From an uncultured Eubacteriales bacterium (lineage in GTDB: Bacteria; Bacillota; Clostridia; UMGS1883): DNA of 7,058 bases. Under the pieces are notes generated by a model. That model saw only the letters and a list, made by a program, of their open reading frames with translations. It was not told where the DNA came from and searched no databases. Below, piece by piece: positions 1 to 5,517 of this stretch (positions are counted from its first letter, which is position 1; every line of letters begins with the position of its first letter). The translations under genes were made by a program, and so were the position numbers. The DNA lies in assembly GCA_905195005.1 (NCBI GenBank), contig CAJJUC010000123.1:1-7058 (forward strand), in the 5' to 3' direction.

Positions 1-12
1 GGCAAAAGCGCA

Positions 13-33
13 GTTAATAGTTTATCTATTAAC
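13..33. repeat. Perfect 8-bp inverted repeat with 5-base loop
   Basis: GTTAATAG at 13-20 is the exact reverse complement of CTATTAAC at 26-33, with TTTAT between them. It is AT-rich and has no T-run after it on either strand, so it does not read as an intrinsic terminator. It could be a regulator-binding palindrome for a gene outside the window or a chance hairpin. No function is assigned. Confidence 0.5.
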
Positions 34-70
34 GAGCATTTTAACGCATTATTGCAACAAATTTGCCTTT

Positions 71-90
71 TTGAACCGTATGGGGTTCGA
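71..90. repeat. Short imperfect hairpin
   Basis: Bases 71-77 (TTGAACC) pair with 84-90 (GGTTCGA), with one G-T wobble when read as plus-strand RNA and a six-base loop. The right arm contains GGTTCGA, which resembles a tRNA T-loop, but no tRNA fold is formed around it. Significance is unknown. Confidence 0.3.
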
Positions 91-121
91 GTCTGCTATG
101 CCTATGCATGGCGGCGCAAAC

Positions 122-151
122 AATAAAAATCCCCCGAAATTCGGAGGATTT
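122..151 (-). terminator. Intrinsic terminator of the rnf-ldh-CPBP operon
   Basis: On the minus strand, bases 151 to 142 pair with 136 to 127: a 10-bp stem (AAATCCTCCG / CGGGGGATTT) with one G-U wobble and a five-base loop (AATTT). The 3' arm runs directly into GATTTTTATT, giving the U-rich tail of a rho-independent terminator. It lies 88 bases after the CPBP TGA and 25 bases after the TAG that ends the in-frame SHOCT-like tail. On the plus strand the wobble becomes a C-A mismatch and there is no T-run, so the site favours minus-strand termination. Confidence 0.75.
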
Positions 152-175
152 GCAAATATGTCTGTTATGCCTAGG

Positions 176-238
176 CTATAAATTGAGAAGCTCTTTCTTT
201 TTCGCTTCAAATTCTTCTTTTGTTATTATATCGCAATG
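176..238 (-). pseudogene. SHOCT-like tail in frame after the CPBP stop codon
   Basis: Immediately after the TGA at 239-241, the same minus-strand frame stays open for 20 codons and ends at TAG (176-178). The peptide is HCDIITKEEFEAKKKELLNL. This matches the C-terminal half of the SHOCT domain, whose family pattern is roughly L-x-x-L-[RK]-x-x-G-x-I-T-x-E-E-F-E-x-K-K-x-x-L-L. The CPBP residues just before the stop (KKM) fall where the family has K-K-L, and the TGA falls where Arg or a similar residue is usual. A CGA-to-TGA transition would explain it. No ATG, GTG or TTG lies between the stop and the motif, so a separate small gene is unlikely. It is either a decayed C-terminus or made by readthrough. 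Seen: the frame and motif. Inferred: the fusion history. Confidence 0.6.
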
Positions 239-1042
239 TCACATTTTTTTGCTGTCTCTGATTATATATGTCATCGAAGCTGCAATCAGCAAAACGCCGA
301 ACGCTGCAAGGATGACCGCAGATGAGTTGCTGAGCGGCAACCCCTCGGCAATTGAGGAAAAATTAAACACCGAGTGGCAGGCTGCCGACAATATTATGCT
401 TCGCGTTTTGTAATATATGATTCCGAGCAATGCGCCCATAACAACCGCAAAAATTGACTGAAAAAGAACCATATGCGCCGCGCCGAAAATGATTGCCTGA
501 AATATTATTGCCGACTGAGGGCGCATAACCTCCGCAAGCTCGCCCATAACAAGGCAGCGGAACAGAAACTCCTCAAACAGCGGAGCAACAACGATTATCA
601 TAAAGAATGCCGCCAATGCCTGCGCCGTATTAAGCTCATCGGGCGCGTACTCCATTGCGTTGTCAAACGAGCGTTTAAGCACATCAATTTTCTGCGCAAA
701 ATGCGAATAAGCCGTAACCGCAAGGCGTGCCCCGATTACAGCCGTGCAGGCCATAATAACGGTCATAGGGTACACCTTTTCATTATGTACGAACCGCGCC
801 GGCGGCTTTTTCCGCACAGCGCCGATTATCAGATAAATCCACAGTGACAGCGCCGCAGCTATGGCAGTCATTGCATAGCTGCCGTTTATCATGTTTTCAT
901 AAATATCCGTGTCCGGGATATTTGTCAGCTTTTGCTGATACAAAGCGTAAATAAGGCTGACGATAAACTGCATGACAGTATATATGACAACATATAAAAA
1001 AGCCGTGAGAATATGACCGCCTCTTTTTTTGAATTTATTCAA
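239..1042 (-). CDS. CPBP-family intramembrane protease homologue (CAAX protease-like)
   Basis: This is a multi-pass membrane protein of 267 residues with the three CPBP (Abi/Rce1-like) motifs: EExxxR at residues 157-162 (EEFLFR), FxxxH at 186-190 (FGAAH) and HxxxN at 223-227 (HSVFN). The Glu and His residues of these motifs form the active site in Rce1-type glutamyl proteases. Hydrophobic segments lie near residues 11-35, 55-76, 92-112, 141-160, 177-210 and 240-260. The predicted start is TTG at 1040-1042, directly after the TAA of the lactate dehydrogenase gene and in the same frame. No start can lie further upstream in this frame, and the next Met (residue 24) would cut into the first membrane segment. 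A weak AGGGAG lies 12 bases upstream. Bacterial members often have unknown targets, such as peptide processing or immunity to bacteriocins, and I assign no substrate. The protein ends abruptly at TGA in front of an in-frame SHOCT-like tail. Confidence 0.85.
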   Translation of the reverse strand: MNKFKKRGGHILTAFLYVVIYTVMQFIVSLIYALYQQKLTNIPDTDIYENMINGSYAMTAIAAALSLWIYLIIGAVRKKPPARFVHNEKVYPMTVIMACTAVIGARLAVTAYSHFAQKIDVLKRSFDNAMEYAPDELNTAQALAAFFMIIVVAPLFEEFLFRCLVMGELAEVMRPQSAIIFQAIIFGAAHMVLFQSIFAVVMGALLGIIYYKTRSIILSAACHSVFNFSSIAEGLPLSNSSAVILAAFGVLLIAASMTYIIRDSKKM

Positions 1043-1984
1043 TTAAAATCCCAACTCCCTGAGAAGCCCCGACAGCTTGCCGGCGCTTTCCTTAAGACCG
1101 TCCTTTTCCTCATCGCTGAGCGGCGTTTCGATAATGCGGACAATACCGTCTCCCCCGACAACCGTCGGCACGGACAGGCAAACGTCCGAAATTCCGTAAT
1201 CACCCTCAAGCACACTCGACACCGTCAGAATAGAATGTTCATCGTTAACAATCGCACGGACGATTCTTTCAACGGCGAGCGCAATCGCATAAAAGGTTGC
1301 ACCCTTCTTCTCAATAATTTCGTATGCCGCGCCGCGAACCTCCCCGAGCATTTCATCGCGGCTTTTTCCGCCGCAGGAATTTTCCGCATCGCAAAATTCA
1401 TCGAGCGACAGTCCACCGATTGTTGTGGCGCTCCATGCAGCTATTTCGGAATCGCCGTGCTCGCCTATGATATAGGTATGAATGTTCCTTGCGTCTATTC
1501 CCGTATATCCGCTGAGCATGAATTTAAGGCGCGAAGTGTCGAGCACTGTTCCGCTGCCGATTACGCGCTTTATCGGCCAGCCGGAGAGCTTGTATGTGAT
1601 ATATGTCAGAATATCCACCGGGTTGCTGACAACAAGCAGAATCGGGTAATCGGACGTATTTTTCTTGATATTTTCGACAATGCTTTTAAGAATTTGCGCA
1701 TTGCGCTTTAAAAGGTCAATGCGCGTTTCCCCGTTTTTCTGATTTGCACCGGCGGCAATAATAATCATATCTGCGCCGCGGCAGTCGGAATAATCGCCTG
1801 CCGTCACCCGAACGGGTGCAACGAAAGCAGCGCCGTGGCTCATATCGAGCGCGTCACCCTCCGCCTTGTCGTGATTTACGTCAATAATTACAATTTCGGA
1901 GAAAATTCCGCTGCGCATAAGCGTGAACGCGCAGGTTGAGCCGACATATCCGGCTCCGATAACAACTAATTTTCCTCTGTGCAT
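1043..1984 (-). CDS. ldh: L-lactate dehydrogenase, NAD-dependent
   Basis: It interconverts pyruvate plus NADH and L-lactate plus NAD+ in the cytoplasm. The 313 residues match the usual length of the family. The Rossmann motif GAGYVG is at 10-15, with Asp35 after the second strand for the NAD ribose. The loop AGANQKNGETR (78-88) carries Gln82, the position that selects pyruvate over oxaloacetate (Arg in malate dehydrogenases), and Arg88 for catalysis. SNPVDILTY is at 120-128, Asp149 and substrate-binding Arg152 are in GTVLDTSR (145-152), and catalytic His176 is in GEHGDSE (174-180). His169 and Lys154 occupy the positions of His188 and Arg173, which bind fructose 1,6-bisphosphate in allosteric bacterial enzymes, so activation by that sugar is possible. 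The frame is open further upstream, but ATG at 1982-1984 is chosen because the dehydrogenase fold begins there and GGGAGGG precedes it by six bases. The gene overlaps the end of rnfB by 19 bases. Confidence 0.95.
   Translation of the reverse strand: MHRGKLVVIGAGYVGSTCAFTLMRSGIFSEIVIIDVNHDKAEGDALDMSHGAAFVAPVRVTAGDYSDCRGADMIIIAAGANQKNGETRIDLLKRNAQILKSIVENIKKNTSDYPILLVVSNPVDILTYITYKLSGWPIKRVIGSGTVLDTSRLKFMLSGYTGIDARNIHTYIIGEHGDSEIAAWSATTIGGLSLDEFCDAENSCGGKSRDEMLGEVRGAAYEIIEKKGATFYAIALAVERIVRAIVNDEHSILTVSSVLEGDYGISDVCLSVPTVVGGDGIVRIIETPLSDEEKDGLKESAGKLSGLLRELGF
1055..1060 (-). promoter_or_regulatory. Weak ribosome binding site for the TTG-started CPBP gene
   Basis: The minus strand reads AGGGAG, 12 bases before the TTG at 1042 and inside the last codons of ldh. 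The spacing is longer than for the other genes here (6 to 9 bases). With the TTG start, this suggests low or coupled translation. Confidence 0.35.
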
Positions 1985-2787
1985 GAAACACCCTCCCGTA
2001 AATCCGCAATTATCCTGCGCGGACATTTTGCCGCACATGCGCCGCACTGAGTGCATAATGAATAATCGATTTCGGCGCAGTTATCGCTCACCTTTATTGC
2101 CCCTGCCGGACAAACCTTTTCGCACATTCTGCAGCCGATGCAGCCTGCGCTGCATTTTGCTTTCATTGCGGCGCCCTTATCACAGGATTTGCATTTAACA
2201 TATATTTTATTCTTTGACGGAATAATTTTGATAATATGCTTCGGACATACTGCCGCACACTCGCCGCAGCCGCCGCATTTTTCCGGATTAACCGCCGCAA
2301 CTCCGTCAATCACGGAAATTGCGCCGAATTTGCAAACCGAGGCGCATGCTCCGAAGCCGAGGCACCCGAACGAGCACGCCTTTGCTCCGCCGCCCTGAAG
2401 CCTTGCCGCAGCTTCGCAGCTCTGTTCCCCTACATATATATACTTATCGGGCGCTGCGGACTCTGTTCCGCTGCACATAACAACCGCCTTCATCGGTTCA
2501 ACTTTTTCCGCGGAAACGCCCATTATTTCCGCAATTTTATCTGCAGTTGCCTGACCGCCCGGAACGCAGCAGTTTATTTTTGCCGTGCCGCCGCTGATTG
2601 CCGCGGCATATGCGCTGCACCCTGCAAATCCGCAGCTGCCGCAGTTTGCTCCGGGCAGAGCGGAGGCAATTTTTTCGGCACGTTCATCCGTTTTAACGGC
2701 GAATATTTTTGACGCTGCCGCAAGAATCGCCCCGAGCACAAGCCCGAGCGCACCCATCGTGACAGCCGGTATTATAATTTCCTTCAT
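1966..2787 (-). CDS. rnfB: Rnf complex subunit B, iron-sulfur protein (ferredoxin-side electron entry)
   Basis: RnfB takes electrons from reduced ferredoxin at the cytoplasmic face and feeds them into the membrane part of Rnf. The 273 residues begin with one membrane helix (about 4-26). A Fes-type 4Fe-4S domain follows, with Cys49, Cys52, Cys57 and Cys74 (SALPGANCGSCGFAGC). The rest is ferredoxin-like: Cys138/142/148/152, Cys171/174/177/181, Cys216/219/222/226 and Cys245/248/251/255, making two 2[4Fe-4S] domains. Cys199, Cys202 and Cys212 are additional. This gives at least five four-cysteine sets, typical of the long clostridial RnfB and more than the shorter proteobacterial form. The start ATG at 2785-2787 has GGGAGGA seven bases upstream. 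The gene follows rnfA after 15 bases, and its end overlaps the start of ldh. Confidence 0.96.
   Translation of the reverse strand: MKEIIIPAVTMGALGLVLGAILAAASKIFAVKTDERAEKIASALPGANCGSCGFAGCSAYAAAISGGTAKINCCVPGGQATADKIAEIMGVSAEKVEPMKAVVMCSGTESAAPDKYIYVGEQSCEAAARLQGGGAKACSFGCLGFGACASVCKFGAISVIDGVAAVNPEKCGGCGECAAVCPKHIIKIIPSKNKIYVKCKSCDKGAAMKAKCSAGCIGCRMCEKVCPAGAIKVSDNCAEIDYSLCTQCGACAAKCPRRIIADLREGVSCTEEN
1991..1997 (-). promoter_or_regulatory. Ribosome binding site that sets the ldh start
   Basis: The minus strand reads GGGAGGG, six bases before ATG 1984 and inside the last codons of rnfB. It supports starting ldh at 1984 rather than at the more distal in-frame ATG at 2056, which would add 24 residues unlike the family and lie deeper within rnfB. 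Confidence 0.8.
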
Positions 2788-2802
2788 GATAACGTCCTCC
2801 CT

Positions 2803-3405
2803 TTAAAACGACATTCCCTGAAAGCCCAGGAACGCCATTGCCAGAAGTGAAGCGCTGATAAGGGCAATCGGAAGCCCTTTCAGGGCTTTCGGAATATCGG
2901 AATATTCCAGCCGCTCGCGCACACCTGCAAACAGAACAATTGCAATCATGAATCCGATGCCTGCCGCAAATCCGTTAATAACCGATTCGATAAAGGTATA
3001 GCTTGCGCTGTCCGATATAACGGACGCTGTGCGCACATTAAGCAGTGCAACGCCCAGAACCGCGCAGTTTGTTGTTATAAGCGGAAGATAAATACCGAGC
3101 GAGCTGTAAAGCGACGGTATTGATTTCTGCAAAAACATTTCAACAAACTGAACAAGCGCCGCAATAATCACGATGAATGCAATTGTCTGCATATATTCGA
3201 TGTGAAGCGGAACAAGAATAAGCGTTTGACAAAAATATGTCATAACGGAGGCAAGCGTCATAACAAAGGTTACCGCCATGCCCATGCCGAGCGCAGTGTC
3301 AACCTTTTTCGACACTCCGAGGAACGGGCATATCCCGTAAAACTTAACAAGGACAAAATTTTGCACGAATATAGCCGTGAGAGCTATTCCTATAAGAGCA
3401 GGCAT
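2803..3405 (-). CDS. rnfA: Rnf complex subunit A, integral membrane protein
   Basis: RnfA pairs with RnfE in the membrane core, carrying electrons across the bilayer during ferredoxin:NAD+ oxidoreduction. Its 200 residues form about six helices and include the family signatures QNFVLVKFYGICPFLGVSKK (15-34) and TTNCAVLG (111-118). Cys26 and Cys114 correspond to the conserved pair that, with the pair in RnfE, is known from Rnf/Nqr structures to hold a [2Fe-2S] cluster in the membrane. The start ATG (3403-3405) shares one base with the rnfE stop (TGATG), and a strong AAGGAGGG lies within the end of rnfE, so translation is probably coupled. It is homologous to RnfE and NqrE. Position between rnfE and rnfB supports RnfA. 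Confidence 0.96.
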   Translation of the reverse strand: MPALIGIALTAIFVQNFVLVKFYGICPFLGVSKKVDTALGMGMAVTFVMTLASVMTYFCQTLILVPLHIEYMQTIAFIVIIAALVQFVEMFLQKSIPSLYSSLGIYLPLITTNCAVLGVALLNVRTASVISDSASYTFIESVINGFAAGIGFMIAIVLFAGVRERLEYSDIPKALKGLPIALISASLLAMAFLGFQGMSF

Positions 3406-3995
3406 CAGCTTTCCCTCCTTTTCTCAGCGATAACGTTAATCAATCCAAGAATTATTCCGAGAGTAAGGAAGCCTCCCGGCGGAAGAATCATAATAATCGC
3501 CGGGTTTTTTATTCCGAGCGGAATGTCAAGAATTGTGCCGTTGCCGAGTATTTCGCGGATTGCCGATATAACCGACAGCGCTGCCGTGAAGCCCAAGCCC
3601 ATGCCGAGACCGTCCGCAGCAGATTTAAGCACACCGTTCTTTGAAGCGAACGCTTCGGCGCGCGCAAGAATGATGCAGTTCACAACAATCAGCGGAATAA
3701 ATATGCCAAGCGCATTTGAAAGCGACGGGAAATATGCCTTAAGCAGCATATCGACAATCGATACGAAAGCCGCGATAATTACAACATATGCCGCAATTCT
3801 TATCTTTTTCGGAATAACTCTGCGAAGCAGCGATATCAGAATGTTTGACAGAATCAGAACAGCAGTTGTTGAAAGCCCCATGCCGATTCCGTTTTTGAGC
3901 GATGTTGTTACCGCGAGGGTTGAGCACATTCCGAGCGCCTGAACAAAGGTCGGGTTTTCGTCAATCAGTCCGTTTTTAATAATTTTTGAAATCAT
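3405..3995 (-). CDS. rnfE: Rnf complex subunit E, integral membrane protein
   Basis: RnfE is the partner of RnfA in the membrane core. The 196 residues hold about six helices and the family blocks NPTFVQALGMCSTLAVTTS (14-32), PSLSNALGIFIPLIVVNC (90-107) and RAEAFASKN (112-120). Cys24 and Cys107 match the conserved cysteines of the shared [2Fe-2S] centre. Many relatives have Pro after the first of these cysteines; here it is Ser25. The late sequence LPPGGFLTLGIILGLIN (171-187) is also typical. The start at 3993-3995 overlaps the rnfG stop as ATGA, with GGGAGGGG seven bases upstream. The family also covers RsxE and NqrD; the operon order decides for RnfE. Confidence 0.96.
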   Translation of the reverse strand: MISKIIKNGLIDENPTFVQALGMCSTLAVTTSLKNGIGMGLSTTAVLILSNILISLLRRVIPKKIRIAAYVVIIAAFVSIVDMLLKAYFPSLSNALGIFIPLIVVNCIILARAEAFASKNGVLKSAADGLGMGLGFTAALSVISAIREILGNGTILDIPLGIKNPAIIMILPPGGFLTLGIILGLINVIAEKRRES

Positions 3996-4537
3996 TGCTT
4001 ATCCCCTCCCGTCAGCGCCTTTTTCAGTTCGTCTGATGCCGCACGAACACCGTTTGCAACGGCGCGGCTCGTGATTGTTGCACCCGTGATTGCCGAAACC
4101 TCGTCCTCGGAGTCGGTTTTGCCTTTAACGACCGAAAGCGCGGAATTTTTTCCGCGGAATTGATTTTCAAACTCCGCCGAAGTGGATTTTGCACCGAGAC
4201 CGGGTGTTTCCGAATGCTCGAGAATCTCAATTCCCTCAATCTTATCCTCCGGTGTGAGCCCGACAATCATTTTAATCTTGCCGCCAAAGCCGTTTGCCGA
4301 AACCGTTACGCAATAGCCGACCGTTTCCCCATTCTTTTTTCCCTCATAAATCGTGTCGGTCAGTTTATCAAATCCGTCCGCATCCGTAAAGATTGATTTC
4401 ATCGCATCCTGTGACGCACGGTTCGAAGCCTCGGCAATTTTCTTTTCCGTAAGTCCGTTCACTCCGGCAAGCAGAAGCGCCGCCGTCAGCGTGATAATGC
4501 AAAGTATGCCCGAAAGCTTAACAAATTCGTTTTTCAT
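3992..4537 (-). CDS. rnfG: Rnf complex subunit G, covalent FMN-binding protein
   Basis: RnfG carries covalently linked FMN on the outer face of the membrane and relays electrons in the Rnf complex. The 181 residues begin with one N-terminal helix (about 7-28), followed by the FMN-binding domain. The conserved HSETPGLGAKS lies at 108-118. The flavinylation motif ITGATIT is at 150-156, and by family knowledge Thr154 is the expected phosphoester site, loaded by ApbE. In many flavinylated proteins an Asp stands six residues before that Thr; here it is Ser148, although acidic residues lie just upstream (Asp142, Glu144, Asp145, Glu146). The ATG at 4535-4537 overlaps the rnfD stop as ATGA and has GGGAGGT eight bases upstream. 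No apbE gene is in this window. Confidence 0.95.
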   Translation of the reverse strand: MKNEFVKLSGILCIITLTAALLLAGVNGLTEKKIAEASNRASQDAMKSIFTDADGFDKLTDTIYEGKKNGETVGYCVTVSANGFGGKIKMIVGLTPEDKIEGIEILEHSETPGLGAKSTSAEFENQFRGKNSALSVVKGKTDSEDEVSAITGATITSRAVANGVRAASDELKKALTGGDKQ

Positions 4538-5502
4538 GACTTTTTACCTCCCGCAAGCTTCGGCACCGTCCACCTGTCAAGAAGCGGCGTCAGAATATTC
4601 ATCAGCAGTATCGCATAGGTAACGCCCTCCGGGTATCCGCCCCAAAAGCGGATAACGGACGTTATAATTCCGCAGCCGCAGCCGAAAATCAGCTGTCCCC
4701 AAGCAGTCGTCGGCGTGGTTACATAGTCGGTTGCCATAAACACTGCCGCAAGCATAACGCCGCCCGTGAACAAAGCTTCAAACGGGTTGCGGCCGAAAAT
4801 CATTGCCATCAGCATCATGCTGCCCATATATGTAAGCGGAATACGCAGCGATATAACGCGGCGCGCAACAAGATAGACAAGTCCGAGAAGGATTGCCGCC
4901 GAGCATGTTTCGCCGATGCACCCTCCGAGAGCCGTTCCGTCCGCCATGCGGCCGATAAAAAGCTCACGCAATGCCGGAGGATTTGCCGAGGAAAGAGCCG
5001 CCATCGGAGAAAGCCGCGTTGCTGATGTGACAACATCCGCAGTTTTTTCAAAGATTCCGAGCCTTTCCGTTGTGAACGACGTCATCGCCGCAGGGAAGGA
5101 CGCCATCAGGAAAGCCCTGCCGATTAATGCCGGGTTCATGAAATTCTGCCCGATTCCGCCGAAAAGCTGCTTCGTTATCACAATTGCGGCAAATGCGCCG
5201 ATTACCACAGCGTAATACGGAACTGTCGGCGGCAGCGCAAAAGCAAGCAGCATACCCGTTACAACCGCGCTCAAATCCTTCACCGTGACGCGTTTTTTTG
5301 CAATTATCTCGTACAGTGCCTCGAATGCAACGCATGAAATGACCGACAGTACTGTGACCGCGAGCGCACGCGCTCCAAAAAAGAGCACTCCTGCAAATGC
5401 CGCAGGCATCAGTGCAAGAATCACATCGAGCATAATATCGTCAACGCTGTTATTTGCGCGGATATGCGGAGTTGACGAAACGATAAGCTTAATATTATCC
5501 AT
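4534..5502 (-). CDS. rnfD: Rnf complex subunit D, membrane protein with covalent FMN
   Basis: RnfD is the large membrane subunit, related to NqrB, that carries covalent FMN and takes part in ion translocation. The 322 residues start with MDNIKLIVSSTPHIR, the usual RnfD beginning, and contain about nine to ten helices. Landmarks are FGGIGQNFMNPALIGRAF (114-131), the flavinylation motif DVVTSAT (156-162; Thr162 is the expected FMN site and Asp156 is present), ATDYVTTPTT (257-266), and YPEGVTYAILLMNILTPLLD (290-309). The frame is open for 39 more codons upstream, but those lie inside rnfC, look like shadow sequence, and have no good ribosome site. The ATG at 5500-5502 has AAGGAG nine bases upstream. 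The gene begins 14 bases after the rnfC stop. Confidence 0.96.
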   Translation of the reverse strand: MDNIKLIVSSTPHIRANNSVDDIMLDVILALMPAAFAGVLFFGARALAVTVLSVISCVAFEALYEIIAKKRVTVKDLSAVVTGMLLAFALPPTVPYYAVVIGAFAAIVITKQLFGGIGQNFMNPALIGRAFLMASFPAAMTSFTTERLGIFEKTADVVTSATRLSPMAALSSANPPALRELFIGRMADGTALGGCIGETCSAAILLGLVYLVARRVISLRIPLTYMGSMMLMAMIFGRNPFEALFTGGVMLAAVFMATDYVTTPTTAWGQLIFGCGCGIITSVIRFWGGYPEGVTYAILLMNILTPLLDRWTVPKLAGGKKS

Positions 5503-5511
5503 ATATAACAA

Positions 5512-5517
5512 CTCCTT
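5512..5517 (-). promoter_or_regulatory. Ribosome binding site that sets the rnfD start
   Basis: The minus strand reads AAGGAG nine bases before ATG 5502, and its first A is the last base of the rnfC stop TAA. It fixes the RnfD start as MDNIK, where homology begins. Confidence 0.75.

Larger units (their letters stand above)
1..120. other. Non-coding stretch beyond the operon end
   Basis: No gene is supported here. The stretch is AT-rich in its first half and lies past the probable operon terminator. It contains an 8-bp perfect inverted repeat (13-33), a 7-bp imperfect hairpin (71-90), and ggcaaa at 1-6 facing tttgcc at 62-67, which is followed by five T. The last pair could be part of the end of a plus-strand transcript coming from outside the window, but the spacing is long, so this is weak. 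Confidence 0.4.

Noticed and set aside
1..75. Plus-strand terminator formed by ggcaaa (1-6) and tttgcc (62-67) followed by TTTTT
   Set aside because: The loop would be 55 bases and the closer alternative (gcaa 54-57 with ttgc 63-66) has only four pairs. This is too weak to call without the upstream gene.
71..110. Possible tRNA or tmRNA end, from GGGTTCGAGTC at 83-93
   Set aside because: The flanking bases do not form a five-pair T-stem around the loop, and no anticodon arm, D-arm or acceptor stem can be matched upstream.
108..413. Plus-strand open frame of 101 codons at the left end
   Set aside because: It runs across the terminator hairpin and antisense to the CPBP gene, has no convincing ribosome site, and resembles no known protein.
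1013..1711. Long plus-strand open frame opposite ldh, and similar frames opposite rnfA, rnfE and rnfC
   Set aside because: They run antisense to well-identified genes, have no family features, and are explained by the base composition of the opposite strand.
1043..1984. Malate dehydrogenase instead of lactate dehydrogenase
   Set aside because: Gln82 replaces the Arg that malate dehydrogenases use to bind oxaloacetate, and the NQKNGETR, NPVDILTY and GEHGDSE blocks follow the lactate dehydrogenase pattern.
1985..2056. N-terminal extension of 24 residues on lactate dehydrogenase
   Set aside because: Homology begins at MHRGKLVVIGAG (ATG 1984) behind a strong ribosome site. The extension lies inside rnfB and is Cys-rich shadow sequence.
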